Assembly (NCBI RefSeq): GCF_000498575.2
Contig: NZ_AWSQ01000001.1
Span: 484,859-548,858, forward strand
Length of the DNA stretch: 64,000 nucleotides
Origin: Pseudomonas taeanensis MS-3
Lineage (GTDB): Bacteria > Pseudomonadota > Gammaproteobacteria > Pseudomonadales > Pseudomonadaceae
Direction of reading: 5' to 3'
Part shown: positions 7,610 to 16,579 of the stretch, piece by piece
How the letters are laid out: every line of letters begins with the position of its first letter
Position numbering within the stretch: the first letter of the stretch is position 1
Notes under the pieces: generated by a model
Seen by the model: the letters and a program-made list of their open reading frames with translations, nothing else
The model's database searches: none
What the model was told of the DNA's origin: nothing
Program-made: the position numbers and the translations under genes

Positions 7610-8833
7610 TCAGAGCACCCCGGCCTGACGCAGCGCGGCGATCTGCTCGGTGCTCATGCCCAGCCACTGCTGCAACACCTGCTCGGTATGCTCGCCGAGC
7701 AATGGTGGCGCATTGCGGTATTGCACCGGGGTCTCGGACAGGCGGATCGGGCTGGCCACCTGCGGCACGCTGCCGCCCAGGGGATGCGGCAGATCGATGC
7801 GCAGACCACGCGCCAGCACCTGCGGGTCGGCGAACATCTGCTGCAGGTCGTTGATCGGCCCGCAGGGCACGCCGGCCTTTTCCAGGGCCGTCACCCACTC
7901 ACTGGTGGTTTTGAACACCGTGGCCTGGCGGATCAGCGGAATCAGCTCGGTGCGGTTAGCGACTCGCGCCTTATTGGTGGAAAAACGCGGGTCGTCGGCC
8001 AAAGCCGTAAGGCCGGCGACCTCGCAAAATTTACGGAACTGGCCGTCATTGCCGACCGTGAGGATGAAGTCGCCGTCGGCGGTGGGGAAGTCCTGGTAGG
8101 GCACGATATTCGGGTGGGCATTGCCCAGGCGCCGTGGCGGTGTGCCGGTGGTCAGGTAATTCATCGCCTGGTTGGCCAGACAGGCGACCTGCACGTCGAG
8201 CAGCGCCATGTCGATGTGTTGGCCCTTGCCGGTCTGCTCGCGGCTGGCCAGGGCGGCGAGCATCGCCGCGGTGGAATACAGTCCGGTGAGGATATCGGTC
8301 AGCGCCACGCCGACCTTGACCGGCCCGGCCCCCGCCTCCCCTTCCGGGCGCCCGGTCAGGCTCATCAGCCCGCCGAGACCCTGGATCATGAAGTCGTAAC
8401 CGGCGCGTTTGGCATAGGGGCCATCCTGACCGAAACCGGTGATCGAGCAGTAGATCAGCCGTGGATTGAGCGCTTTCAGGGAGGCGTAATCGAGGCCATA
8501 GGCGGCCAGGCCGCCGACCTTGAAGTTCTCGATGAGGATGTCTGATTTCGCCGCCAGTTCGCGGACGATGCGCTGCCCTTCGGCCTGGGTGAAATCGAGG
8601 GTCAGCGACTGTTTGTTGCGGTTGGCGGCCAGGTAATAGGCCGCCTCCGTGGTGTTTTCGCCCTGCTGGTTTTGCAGGAACGGTGGGCCCCAGTGGCGAG
8701 TGTCGTCGCCCGTGCCGGGGCGCTCGACCTTGACCACCTCGGCGCCGAGGTCGGCGAGAATCTGCCCGGCCCAGGGTCCGGCCAGCACGCGGGAGAGATC
8801 GAGTACGCGGATATGGGACAGGGCGCCGGACAT
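7610..8833 (-). CDS. gcdG: CoA transferase GcdG (succinyl-CoA:glutarate CoA-transferase), family III
   Basis: This 407-residue member of the CaiB/BaiF family begins with SHIRVLDLSRVLAGPWAG, the family N-terminus. The expected catalytic aspartate is D180 in GVALTDILTGLY. Family III transferases form an aspartyl-CoA thioester. Placement directly after gcdH on the same strand points to glutarate activation to glutaryl-CoA, feeding GcdH in lysine/glutarate catabolism. The specific substrate is inferred from the neighbour. A 119-bp gap with a large hairpin separates it from gcdH. Confidence 0.88.
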   Translation of the reverse strand: MSGALSHIRVLDLSRVLAGPWAGQILADLGAEVVKVERPGTGDDTRHWGPPFLQNQQGENTTEAAYYLAANRNKQSLTLDFTQAEGQRIVRELAAKSDILIENFKVGGLAAYGLDYASLKALNPRLIYCSITGFGQDGPYAKRAGYDFMIQGLGGLMSLTGRPEGEAGAGPVKVGVALTDILTGLYSTAAMLAALASREQTGKGQHIDMALLDVQVACLANQAMNYLTTGTPPRRLGNAHPNIVPYQDFPTADGDFILTVGNDGQFRKFCEVAGLTALADDPRFSTNKARVANRTELIPLIRQATVFKTTSEWVTALEKAGVPCGPINDLQQMFADPQVLARGLRIDLPHPLGGSVPQVASPIRLSETPVQYRNAPPLLGEHTEQVLQQWLGMSTEQIAALRQAGVL

Positions 8834-8858
8834 GGGATTCTCACACTAGAGAGTGGGC

Positions 8859-8940
8859 GTAGGCTGGGTAGAGCGCAGCGAAACCCAGCTGGATTGCCAG
8901 GCAGCTGGGTTTCGGCAAAAAACGCCTCTACCCAGCCTAC
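8859..8940. repeat. Large two-tier REP-like hairpin between gcdH and gcdG
   Basis: Outer arms GTAGGCTGGGTAGAG (8859-8873) and CTCTACCCAGCCTAC (8926-8940) are perfect complements. Inner arms CGAAACCCAGCT (8879-8890) and AGCTGGGTTTCG (8903-8914) are also perfect. The whole 82 bp can fold into one long stem. It resembles the interspersed palindromic repeats of Pseudomonas and may tune the gcdH/gcdG transcript ratio. Confidence 0.8.
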
Positions 8941-8952
8941 GGCGTGAACCGC

Positions 8953-10131
8953 TTAGAAAAACGCCTGGATGCCGGTCTGCGCGCGACCGAGGATCAGCGC
9001 GTGGACGTCGTGAGTACCCTCATAGGTGTTGACCACTTCCAGGTTGACCAGGTGCCGGGCGACGCCGAACTCGTCGCTGATGCCGTTGCCGCCGAGCATG
9101 TCGCGGGCCAGGCGGGCGATGTCCAGGGACTTGCCGCAGCTGTTGCGCTTCATGATCGAGGTGATTTCCACCGCCGCCGTGCCTTCGTCCTTCATCCGTC
9201 CGAGGCGCAGGCAACCTTGCAGGGCCAGGGTGATCTCGGTCTGCATATCGGCCAGCTTTTTCTGGATCAGCTGGTTGGCGGCCAGGGGCCGACCGAACTG
9301 CTGGCGGTCCAGCACGTACTGGCGCGCGGTGTGCCAGCAGTCTTCGGCGGCGCCCAGGGCGCCCCAGCTGATGCCGTAGCGGGCCGAGTTGAGGCAGGTG
9401 AACGGACCCTTGAGGCCGCGCACGTCGGGGAAGGCGTTCTCTTCCGGGCAGAACACGTTGTCCATGACGATTTCGCCGGTGATCGAGGCGCGCAGGCCGA
9501 CCTTGCCGTGAATCGCAGGGGCGCTCAGGCCTTGCCAGCCCTTCTCCAGGACGAAGCCACGGATCTCGCCGGCATCATCCTTGGCCCAGACCACGAACAC
9601 ATCGGCGATCGGGCTGTTGGTGATCCACATCTTGCTGCCGGACAGACGGTAACCGCCGTCGACCTTCTTCGCCCGGCAGATCATCGAGCCCGGGTCGGAG
9701 CCGTGGTTCGGCTCGGTCAGACCGAAGCAGCCGATCAATTCGCCGCTGGCCAGCTTGGGCAGGTATTTCTGTTTGGTCGCCTCGTTGCCGAACTCGAAGA
9801 TCGGCACCATCACCAGGGACGACTGCACACTCATCATCGAACGGTAGCCTGAGTCGATGCGCTCGACTTCGCGGGCGATCAGCCCGTAGCACACGTAGTT
9901 CAGACCGCTGCCGCCGTAGGCTTCGGGAATGGTCGCGCCGAGCAGGCCGGTCTCGCCCATCTCGCGGAAGATCGCCGGGTCGGTCTGTTCGTGGCGGAAG
10001 GCTTCCTGCACGCGCGGGGCCAGTTTGTCGGCGGCGAATTGCTGGGCACTGTCGCGCACCATGCGCTCTTCTTCAGTCAGTTGCTGATCGAGCAGCAGTG
10101 GGTCGATCCAGTTGAAGCTTGCCTTGGCCAT
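8953..10131 (-). CDS. gcdH: Glutaryl-CoA dehydrogenase GcdH
   Basis: This 392-residue FAD-dependent acyl-CoA dehydrogenase oxidatively decarboxylates glutaryl-CoA to crotonyl-CoA. The family marks are ECYGLTEPN-type flavin loop sequence (here [14 protein letters not shown]), [19 protein letters not shown], and the C-terminal [15 protein letters not shown] with the catalytic glutamate. The ATG at 10131 ([20 protein letters not shown]) is chosen because this is the usual family N-terminus; the frame continues upstream through non-homologous sequence. It is first in a gcdH-gcdG unit and divergent from gcdR. Confidence 0.95.
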   Translation of the reverse strand: MAKASFNWIDPLLLDQQLTEEERMVRDSAQQFAADKLAPRVQEAFRHEQTDPAIFREMGETGLLGATIPEAYGGSGLNYVCYGLIAREVERIDSGYRSMMSVQSSLVMVPIFEFGNEATKQKYLPKLASGELIGCFGLTEPNHGSDPGSMICRAKKVDGGYRLSGSKMWITNSPIADVFVVWAKDDAGEIRGFVLEKGWQGLSAPAIHGKVGLRASITGEIVMDNVFCPEENAFPDVRGLKGPFTCLNSARYGISWGALGAAEDCWHTARQYVLDRQQFGRPLAANQLIQKKLADMQTEITLALQGCLRLGRMKDEGTAAVEITSIMKRNSCGKSLDIARLARDMLGGNGISDEFGVARHLVNLEVVNTYEGTHDVHALILGRAQTGIQAFF

Positions 10132-10240
10132 GCCGAGCACCTCGAGTTGGTCGGTGACGCTGCAGGACGAGCTTCGCGCGCCTGCAACAGAGATGGCATT
10201 GATCCTAGGCGCCAATGGCGGGGCGAGCAAACGAGTTATT

Positions 10241-10266
10241 CGCACGTCATTGTGCGCATTACGCAC
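10241..10266. promoter_or_regulatory. Phased half-sites in the gcdH-gcdR intergenic region
   Basis: Alternating half-sites CGCAC (10241), GTGCG (10252) and CGCAC (10262) are spaced about 10-11 bp apart. They form two overlapping palindromes, one of which is GTGCG-CATTA-CGCAC. Such helical phasing fits binding of a LysR-type tetramer, and the divergent LysR gene gcdR is the obvious candidate. This assignment is inferred. Confidence 0.55.
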
Positions 10267-10321
10267 TTCGAGATAGGTTTACCCCTGAATTAATGCCACA
10301 TCATGTGAAAGGGCCGCACAA

Positions 10322-11230
10322 ATGCGTCGCAAGATCCCCAGCACCGCCGCCCTGGTCGCCTTCGAGTCGGCCGCACGCCACCAGAGCTTCACCAAGGCCG
10401 CAGCAGAGCTGGCGCTGACCCAGAGCGCCATCTGTCGCCAAGTCGCCAGCCTGGAAGAGTTTCTCAACGTCGAACTGTTCCGCCGCTCGCGACGCGGGGT
10501 GAAACTCACCGAGGCCGGGCTGTCCTATGCACGCCGCGTCGCCAGCCAGCTCGATGCAGTGGAGCGCGACACCCTGGCAATCATGGGCCAGCAAGGCGCG
10601 ATGAATATCGAACTGGCAGTGGTGCCGACCTTCGGCACCCAGTGGCTGCTGCCTCGTTTGAAGGACTTCCAGCGCCTGCATCCGCAGGTCACGGTAAACC
10701 TGACCAACCGCACCCGACCCTTTCTGTTCGCCGATACCGAGTTCGATGCGGCGATCTATTTCGGTGACGGCGACTGGTCCGGCACCGCTGCCTACCCACT
10801 GATGCGCGAGAACCCGATGCCGGTGTGCAGCCCTGCACTGCTTGAGGGGCGCAGGCAACTCAGTGCCGAGCAGATCGCCGAACTCCCCCTGCTGCAACAG
10901 ACCACACGGCCTTATGCCTGGCGTCAGTGGTTCAACTCACTGGGTTTGAATACCCCGCGAGATATGCGTGGACCGCGTTATGAGTTGTTTTCCATGCTCG
11001 CCCAGGCGGCTATGCACGAGATGGGCGTGGCCTTGATTCCGCCTTTCCTGATTCAACGGGAGCTGGCCGAGGGCCGCCTGGTGGTGGCACTGGAGCATGC
11101 CTGCGCCAACGACAAGTCCTACTACCTGATCATCCCCGAACGTAAGGTCGAGTCTGCCGGCCTGCTAAGCTTTCGCGATTGGTTGGTGCAGCAGGCGCAG
11201 TGCTACGCAGCCACCTGCGGGCTGGAGTAG
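10322..11230 (+). CDS. gcdR: LysR-family regulator of glutarate catabolism GcdR
   Basis: This 302-residue LysR-type transcription factor has a winged helix-turn-helix at 1-60 (TKAAAELALTQSAICRQVASLEEFL) and a periplasmic-binding-fold effector domain of the GcvA subgroup. It is divergent from gcdH, the arrangement seen for GcdR, an activator of glutaryl-CoA dehydrogenase genes in Pseudomonas. The effector is presumably glutarate or a derivative. The ATG at 10322 has AAGGG upstream. The helix-turn-helix looks intact. Confidence 0.85.
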   Translation: MRRKIPSTAALVAFESAARHQSFTKAAAELALTQSAICRQVASLEEFLNVELFRRSRRGVKLTEAGLSYARRVASQLDAVERDTLAIMGQQGAMNIELAVVPTFGTQWLLPRLKDFQRLHPQVTVNLTNRTRPFLFADTEFDAAIYFGDGDWSGTAAYPLMRENPMPVCSPALLEGRRQLSAEQIAELPLLQQTTRPYAWRQWFNSLGLNTPRDMRGPRYELFSMLAQAAMHEMGVALIPPFLIQRELAEGRLVVALEHACANDKSYYLIIPERKVESAGLLSFRDWLVQQAQCYAATCGLE

Positions 11231-11786
11231 CCGGTGCCGTGCAAAATATCGTTATGTAGTCCGGCAGTTGCTGGGCGACATCGTTTTCACCAATTGCGCC
11301 ATCAGCGTGGCTACAACCCAGGAATGGCCTAATGCACAGCATTGCTGACCCGGTAGTCAACAACCTCATCCACTACAATCGCTGCATTTGATATACCCTT
11401 GCGGCGTTTTATTTACTGCACAGCATAAGCCGTACAGGCCCTGCAAACACTGGTGTCTACCCGCAATCATCGAACACCGATCCGGAACCATGGAGCAGCA
11501 TTCATGACAAGGATGCCGATATCAGCTAGAAAGGCCGTCAAAGGGCCTGCAAGCCTTGCAAGACTAGCCTTTGGCAAAAAAAACTGAACATGAAGTCAAA
11601 GTATGACCTGTAGTTATCTCCAGGTTTTGCTCCAGAACTTCTTGAAGGGCTCGCCCTTCGCCTGCAAAATGCCGCGCCCCGCCTTGGCCGCAGGATCTGC
11701 CCTGGCGAGTTTGTGATGATCCCCTCTCGCCAGCGCGCCATCCGCAGTGCGCCGGTTCACTAAAAAGATCACGCAGGAGATTTGAA
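11231..11786. other. Intergenic region upstream of the transhydrogenase operon
   Basis: There is no convincing gene in 556 bp. It must contain the pntAA promoter. AAAGGC near 11530 and GCCTTT near 11567 bracket a small TGCAA/TTGCA hairpin, followed by an A-run. I see no clear terminator for gcdR and no recognisable operator. Confidence 0.4.
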
Positions 11787-12908
11787 GTGCACATCGGTGT
11801 TCCTCTCGAAACCCATGCCGGCGAGACGCGGGTTGCCGCGACTCCCGAGACCATTAAGAAGCTGATCGGCCAAGGCCATCAGGTGACAGTGCAGAGCGGT
11901 GCCGGCGTTAGCGCCAGCATCCCCGACAGCGCCTATGCCGCAGCCGGCGCAACTATCGGCAACGAGGCAGCCGCCTTCGGCGCCGAATTGGTGCTGAAAG
12001 TCACCGCGCCAAACGATGGCGAACTGGCGCTGATGCAAACCGGCGCCGTGCTGGTCGGCATGCTCAACCCGTTCAGCAACGAGACCATCGCCCGGATGAG
12101 CGCGCGCGGCATTACCGCCTTCGCCCTCGAAGCCGCGCCGCGCACCTCGCGCGCGCAGAGCCTCGATGTGCTGTCGTCGCAGGCCAACATCGCCGGTTAC
12201 AAGGCCGTGCTGCTGGCCGCGCATCACTATCCGCGCTTCATGCCGATGCTGATGACCGCTGCCGGTACGGTGAAAGCCGCGCGCATCCTGATCCTCGGTG
12301 CTGGCGTCGCCGGCCTGCAGGCCATCGCCACGGCCAAGCGCCTGGGTGCGGTGATCGAGGCGTCTGATGTGCGTCCGGCGGTGAAGGAGCAGATCGAGTC
12401 GCTCGGCGCCAAGTTCGTCGACGTGCCGTTCGAGACCGATGAAGAGCGCGAGTGCGCCGAAGGCGTCGGCGGCTACGCGCGGCCGATGCCGGCCTCGTGG
12501 ATGGAGCGTCAGGCCAAGGCGGTGCACGAGCGCGCCAAACAGGCCGACATCGTCATCACCACCGCGCTGATTCCCGGGCGCAAGGCACCGACCCTGCTGC
12601 ACGCGGCCACGGTTGAAGAAATGAAACCCGGCTCGGTGATCATCGACCTGGCAGCCGCTCAGGGTGGCAACTGCCCGCTGACCGAAGCCGAACAGGTGGT
12701 GATCAAGCACGGCGTAACCATCGTCGGCCACAGCAACCTGGCGGCCCTGGTGCCGGCCGATGCCTCGGCCCTGTACGCCCGCAACCTGCTGGACTTCCTC
12801 AAGCTGGTAATCGACGGCGACGGCAAGTTCCACCTCAACCTCGAAGACGACATCGTCGCCGCGTGCCTGATGTGCCGCGACGGCCAGGTCGTCCGGACCA
12901 ACGGCTAA
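11787..12908 (+). CDS. pntAA: NAD(P) transhydrogenase subunit alpha part 1 (PntAA)
   Basis: This 373-residue protein is domain I of the proton-translocating transhydrogenase, which couples hydride transfer from NADH to NADP+ to proton re-entry. The NAD-binding Rossmann motif [18 protein letters not shown] is followed by EASDVRP, as in all Pnt/alanine dehydrogenase relatives. The start is GTG at 11787, behind CAGGAGA. The alpha subunit is split: this gene holds the soluble domain and the next one the membrane part. The three pnt genes are almost contiguous. Confidence 0.95.
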   Translation: MHIGVPLETHAGETRVAATPETIKKLIGQGHQVTVQSGAGVSASIPDSAYAAAGATIGNEAAAFGAELVLKVTAPNDGELALMQTGAVLVGMLNPFSNETIARMSARGITAFALEAAPRTSRAQSLDVLSSQANIAGYKAVLLAAHHYPRFMPMLMTAAGTVKAARILILGAGVAGLQAIATAKRLGAVIEASDVRPAVKEQIESLGAKFVDVPFETDEERECAEGVGGYARPMPASWMERQAKAVHERAKQADIVITTALIPGRKAPTLLHAATVEEMKPGSVIIDLAAAQGGNCPLTEAEQVVIKHGVTIVGHSNLAALVPADASALYARNLLDFLKLVIDGDGKFHLNLEDDIVAACLMCRDGQVVRTNG

Positions 12909-12919
12909 GGAGTAGAGAC

Positions 12920-13234
12920 ATGGATCTGATTTCCGACGGCATCTACAACCTGATCATCTTCGCGCTGGCCATCTACGTCGGCTACCACGTGGTATGGAAC
13001 GTCACCCCGGCCCTGCACACTCCGCTGATGGCAGTGACCAACGCGATTTCCGCGATCGTCATCGTCGGCGCCATGCTGGCCGCAGCCCTGACCGTGACCC
13101 CGCTGGGCAAGCTGATGGGTACCCTGGCCGTGGCACTGGCTGCGGTCAACGTCTTCGGTGGCTTCCTGGTCACCCGACGCATGCTGGAAATGTTCAAGAA
13201 GAAAGCGCCGAAGGCGCAGGCGGGGAAGCACTGA
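12920..13234 (+). CDS. pntAB: NAD(P) transhydrogenase subunit alpha part 2 (PntAB)
   Basis: This 104-residue protein has three hydrophobic segments (about 10-28, 38-58 and 64-84) and a lysine-rich C-terminal tail. It corresponds to the membrane end of the PntA alpha subunit, encoded separately as in other pseudomonads. The ATG at 12920 follows an AAGGAG site, 11 bp after the pntAA stop. Confidence 0.92.
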   Translation: MDLISDGIYNLIIFALAIYVGYHVVWNVTPALHTPLMAVTNAISAIVIVGAMLAAALTVTPLGKLMGTLAVALAAVNVFGGFLVTRRMLEMFKKKAPKAQAGKH

Positions 13235-13235
13235 T

Positions 13236-14675
13236 ATGAGCATGAACCTGATCACTGTTCTCTACCTGATCGCTTCGATCTGCTTTATTCAGGCGCTCAA
13301 GGGCCTGTCGCACCCGACCAGTTCGCGGCGCGGCAACCTGTTCGGCATGATCGGTATGGGCATTGCCATCATCACCACGGTCAGCCTGATCTACAAGCTC
13401 AGCGCACAGGTGGGCACCAGCGCCGGCATCGGCTACGTACTCATCGGCCTGCTGGTCGGCGGCAGCGTCGGCACCGTGATGGCCAAGCGCGTGGAAATGA
13501 CCAAAATGCCCGAGCTGGTGGCCTTCATGCACAGCATGATCGGTCTGGCCGCGGTGTTTATCGCCATCGCCGCCGTGGTCGAGCCGCAGTCGCTGGGCAT
13601 CGTCGCGGCGCTGGGTGATGCGATTCCGGCCGGTAACCGCCTGGAGCTGTTCCTCGGTGCGGCCATCGGCGCCATCACCTTCTCCGGCTCGGTGATCGCC
13701 TTCGGCAAGTTGTCCGGCAAGTACAAGTTCCGCCTGTTCCAGGGCGCACCGGTACAGTTTGCCGGCCAGCACATGATCAACCTGGCGATCGGCCTGGCCA
13801 TCCTCGGCCTCGGCCTGGTCTTCACCTTCAGCGGCAGCCTCAGCGCCTTCGCCCTGCTGGTCGCGCTGGCCTTCGTCATCGGCGTGCTGATCATCATCCC
13901 GATCGGCGGCGCCGACATGCCGGTGGTTGTGTCGATGCTCAACAGCTACTCGGGCTGGGCAGCAGCCGGTATTGGCTTCTCGCTGAACAACTCGATGCTG
14001 ATCATCGCCGGCAGCCTGGTCGGCTCCTCGGGTGCGATCCTCTCCTACATCATGTGCAAGGCGATGAACCGCTCGTTCTTCAACGTCATCCTCGGCGGCT
14101 TTGGCGGCGCGGTGGATGCCGGCCCGGCAGCGGGCAGCAAGGAGCAGCGTCCGGTGAAGTCCGGCTCGAGCGACGACGCCGCGTTCCTGCTGACCAACGC
14201 CGACACCGTGATCATCGTCCCTGGCTATGGTCTGGCAGTGGCCCGCGCTCAGCATGCACTGATGGAACTGGCCGAGAAGCTGACCCATCGTGGGGTGAAC
14301 GTGAAGTACGCGATCCACCCGGTGGCCGGGCGCATGCCGGGGCACATGAACGTACTGCTGGCCGAGGCCGAGGTGCCTTACGAGCAGGTGTTCGAGATGG
14401 ACGACATCAACTCCGAGTTCGGCCAGGCCGACGTGGTGCTGGTGCTTGGCGCCAACGACGTGGTCAACCCGGCAGCGAAGAACGATCCGAAGTCGCCGAT
14501 CGCTGGCATGCCGATCCTCGAGGCTTACAAGGCCAAGACCGTGATCGTCAACAAGCGCTCGATGGCCAGCGGCTACGCCGGCCTGGACAACGAACTGTTC
14601 TACCTGGACAAGACCATGATGGTGTTCGGCGACGCCAAGAAAGTCATCGAAGACATGGTCAAAGCGGTCGACTGA
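13236..14675 (+). CDS. pntB: NAD(P) transhydrogenase subunit beta (PntB)
   Basis: This 479-residue inner-membrane protein has about nine transmembrane segments (domain II), then the NADP(H)-binding domain III with VPGYGLAVARAQHAL and GANDVVNPAA. With PntAA and PntAB it forms the full proton channel and catalytic unit, supplying NADPH. The ATG at 13236 lies 1 bp after the pntAB stop, so translation is probably coupled. A strong terminator follows. Confidence 0.95.
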   Translation: MSMNLITVLYLIASICFIQALKGLSHPTSSRRGNLFGMIGMGIAIITTVSLIYKLSAQVGTSAGIGYVLIGLLVGGSVGTVMAKRVEMTKMPELVAFMHSMIGLAAVFIAIAAVVEPQSLGIVAALGDAIPAGNRLELFLGAAIGAITFSGSVIAFGKLSGKYKFRLFQGAPVQFAGQHMINLAIGLAILGLGLVFTFSGSLSAFALLVALAFVIGVLIIIPIGGADMPVVVSMLNSYSGWAAAGIGFSLNNSMLIIAGSLVGSSGAILSYIMCKAMNRSFFNVILGGFGGAVDAGPAAGSKEQRPVKSGSSDDAAFLLTNADTVIIVPGYGLAVARAQHALMELAEKLTHRGVNVKYAIHPVAGRMPGHMNVLLAEAEVPYEQVFEMDDINSEFGQADVVLVLGANDVVNPAAKNDPKSPIAGMPILEAYKAKTVIVNKRSMASGYAGLDNELFYLDKTMMVFGDAKKVIEDMVKAVD

Positions 14676-14705
14676 CCCGCCCGACCCGCTCGACCCGCTC
14701 GACTG

Positions 14706-14732
14706 AAACCCGGCCCTGTGCCGGGTTTTTTT
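14706..14732 (+). terminator. Rho-independent terminator of the pnt operon
   Basis: AAACCCGG (14706-14713) pairs perfectly with CCGGGTTT (14721-14728) around a 7-nt loop, and the T-run continues to 14732. Between the pntB stop and this hairpin a short GACCCGCTC unit is repeated. Confidence 0.92.
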
Positions 14733-14766
14733 CATGCTCGGTCAAATCTCACCCGAAGTCTGAGGC

Positions 14767-14974
14767 AGGTACAGTTCAACTCGTCCTAGGGTGAAGGTAG
14801 CGGAAATAACTGAACTACAGGTCAACGCTTTTCGGCAATCAATTTAAAACTGTACCTATATAAAACACCTACAAAATCACATACAAGGCAGTTAAAAGCC
14901 CTGAATTTTATCTAAAAACACGCCATAGCACTTATGGCCAGTACAGTTATCTAAAAAACAGACAAAACAGTTAC
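14767..14974. promoter_or_regulatory. Cluster of GTACAGTT/AACTGTAC-type sites upstream of the first DUF1127 gene
   Basis: This AT-rich segment contains AGGTACAGTT (14767), AACTGAACTACAG (14808), AACTGTACCT (14848), GTACAGTTATCT (14941) and ACAGTTAC (14967). The first and third are perfect 10-bp inverted complements. Similar sites recur before the second DUF1127 gene. The repetition suggests several binding sites for one regulator; MocR-type (GntR/aminotransferase) regulators often neighbour DUF1127 genes in other bacteria, but none is encoded here. Confidence 0.5.
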
Positions 14975-15099
14975 AAAGCAACCTATCTAATAGGCCTGCA
15001 ATTTAGCGCAACTGTGGCTACTGCGCCGGTTGCAAGGAGAGGAACATTAGCAACCAGTAGAACACTCTCTAGACCCGCCACAAGCGGAAGGATGTCATC

Positions 15100-15315
15100 A
15101 TGGAACGCACCCTCAGTTCCGGTCTGCACTTCGAACAATTCACCGCCAACTCCACCAGCCCACTGCCGCTGCGCATGGCCGCTACCCTTCTGTTGTGGCA
15201 GCGCCGCATCGTCAGCCGCCGCCAACTGGCGCGCCTGGATGCCCGCCTGCTGGCCGATGCAGGGATCAGCGAGAGCCAACGCCACGCCGAACTGGGCAAG
15301 CCGTTCTGGCGCTAA
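15100..15315 (+). CDS. DUF1127 domain small protein (first copy)
   Basis: This 71-residue basic protein has the C-terminal DUF1127 (YjiS-like) block: RRQLARLDARLLADAGISESQRHAELGKPFWR. The short arginine-rich DUF1127 helix pair binds RNA in some alpha-proteobacterial members; here the role is unknown. The ATG at 15100 follows GGAAGGA. A terminator 34 bp downstream makes it a single-gene unit. The second copy at 15571 shares the REL/LADAGIS/PFWR pattern. Confidence 0.85.
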   Translation: MERTLSSGLHFEQFTANSTSPLPLRMAATLLLWQRRIVSRRQLARLDARLLADAGISESQRHAELGKPFWR

Positions 15316-15348
15316 GCGCCGCGGCGCGAGCCGCTCGCAACGCTGCAC

Positions 15349-15385
15349 ACAAAACCCGTCCACGCTCTGCGTTGGCGGGTTTTGT
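15349..15385 (+). terminator. Rho-independent terminator after the first DUF1127 gene
   Basis: ACAAAACCCG (15349-15358) pairs with CGGGTTTTGT (15376-15385), with an extra inner stem. The A-stretch on one side and T-stretch on the other would let it work in both directions. Confidence 0.85.
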
Positions 15386-15443
15386 CGTTATGCGCAGACG
15401 GATGTCGGCAGCGACCGGCACAGATGGCGCCGCAGCAAACAGA

Positions 15444-15480
15444 ACAGTTAGCTAATAGACTCAACTGAACCAGTACAATT
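15444..15480. promoter_or_regulatory. ACAGTT/AACTG sites upstream of the second DUF1127 gene
   Basis: ACAGTTA (15444) and AACTGAACCAGTACAATT (15463-15480) resemble the sites before the first DUF1127 gene, especially AACTGAACTACAG. They lie about 90-125 bp before the second start codon, suggesting common control of the pair. Confidence 0.4.
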
Positions 15481-15570
15481 TCACTTCGCTGTGACTGCCA
15501 ACCAAGCTCTCGCCGCGCGACCATGGCTTCCCATACCCAACTCCCGCGGCACGCGGGAAGGTCGATTGCC

Positions 15571-15765
15571 ATGGAAAGCATCCTTCGCAGCACTCTTCGG
15601 ACAGTATCCCCTCCAGCAACCCATTGGCGTGCCCGCCTTGCACGCTGGCTGCTTAACGCCCGTACCCGCCGCCAGCTGGCCGCGCTGGACGAGCGCCAGT
15701 TAGCCGATGCCGGCATCAGTCGGAGCGAACGCTTAGCCGAGCAGGAGAAACCCTTCTGGCGTTGA
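15571..15765 (+). CDS. DUF1127 domain small protein (second copy)
   Basis: This 64-residue basic protein ends in a DUF1127 block with RRQLAALDERQLADAGISRSE and a final EKPFWR, clearly paralogous to the copy at 15100. I chose ATG 15571 because GGAAGG lies about 10 nt upstream; an earlier in-frame ATG at 15523 has no ribosome-binding site and adds 16 unconserved residues. Tandem DUF1127 genes with similar upstream sites suggest a local duplication. Confidence 0.8.
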   Translation: MESILRSTLRTVSPPATHWRARLARWLLNARTRRQLAALDERQLADAGISRSERLAEQEKPFWR

Positions 15766-15859
15766 GCCAGCATGGCTTGCCCATACCTACTGAGCTAGGC
15801 TTAGCCTGACTTGGCGCGGCCGACCGTCGCGCCTTCAGGCCTCAGGTGGGAGTTTCAGG

Positions 15860-16177
15860 ATGAATCCGTTACGCACGCTCGGTTTTCTCAGCCTATTCGC
15901 GCTGTCCTCTGCCGCTTCAGCCTCCAGCTTCGTAGCCACTACCGATGCCGTGGCCGGGGCACTGGTAGGCACTTCAGATGCCACATCCGATGCCACCTCT
16001 TCGCTACGCGACGACAAAATCGTACTCGCCGCGCGCGCCGATGCGGCCAGCTTCATCGCCAGCCAAGGCAACATCCGCGGCGTACAGCTGGAGGCGGCCT
16101 TGCGCCATATTCGCCAGCAGGCACCTGAACTGGCCGGCAACGATCTGCAACTGGCGCAGGCGATACTCAGTCTGTAA
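15860..16177 (+). CDS. DUF2388 family exported small protein (first copy)
   Basis: This 105-residue protein has a signal peptide (MNPLRTLGFLSLFALSSAAS, cleavage near ASA-SS) and the DUF2388 core SSLRDDKIVLAARADAASFI, then ASQGNIRGVQLEAALRHIR. The core is very similar to the next gene. DUF2388 proteins are small periplasmic proteins of Pseudomonas without known function. It begins a three-gene cluster with a second DUF2388 gene and a DUF4105 gene. Confidence 0.88.
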   Translation: MNPLRTLGFLSLFALSSAASASSFVATTDAVAGALVGTSDATSDATSSLRDDKIVLAARADAASFIASQGNIRGVQLEAALRHIRQQAPELAGNDLQLAQAILSL

Positions 16178-16252
16178 GGCCCGGGTTGCATCCAGGAACC
16201 GAGACCAGCCATTCTCGTCTAACCTCCGAATGTACCCTTTGGTTTATCGGAG

Positions 16253-16579
16253 ATGGCCATGTATCGCTCCTTGCTTACCGTGGTTACCGCGACTGCCCTG
16301 ATCGCCAGCAGTGCCCAGGCGCAGACCCTGGTCGCCACCAGCAATGTCATCGTGCGGGCGGTAGACCGTACCCTCGACTTCACCTCGGACACCACAACCT
16401 CGATCCGTGATTCGAAAGTCGTCCTCGCCGCCCGTGACGATGCCGCCAGCTTCGTCGCCAGCCAAGGCACGATCCGCGGCGCCCAGCTGGAAGCGGCACT
16501 CAAGACCATTCGCAGTCAGGTGTCCGACGCGCAGAACGCCTCCGACCAAGCGCTGGCTGAAGCCATCCTCGCCCGTTGA
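16253..16579 (+). CDS. DUF2388 family exported small protein (second copy)
   Basis: This 108-residue protein has a signal peptide ending in SSAQA and the same core (TSIRDSKVVLAARDDAASFV, ASQGTIRGAQLEAALKTIR). Conservation of the SxRDxKxVLAARxDAASF and SQGxIRGxQLEAAL blocks between the copies marks the functional surface. The stop codon TGA overlaps the ATG of the DUF4105 gene by 1 nt (TGATG), so the two are translationally coupled and probably work together. Confidence 0.88.
   Translation: MAMYRSLLTVVTATALIASSAQAQTLVATSNVIVRAVDRTLDFTSDTTTSIRDSKVVLAARDDAASFVASQGTIRGAQLEAALKTIRSQVSDAQNASDQALAEAILAR

Noticed and set aside
11538..11741. Minus-strand short open frames upstream of pntAA
   Set aside because: No ribosome-binding site or recognisable composition; treated as non-coding promoter region.
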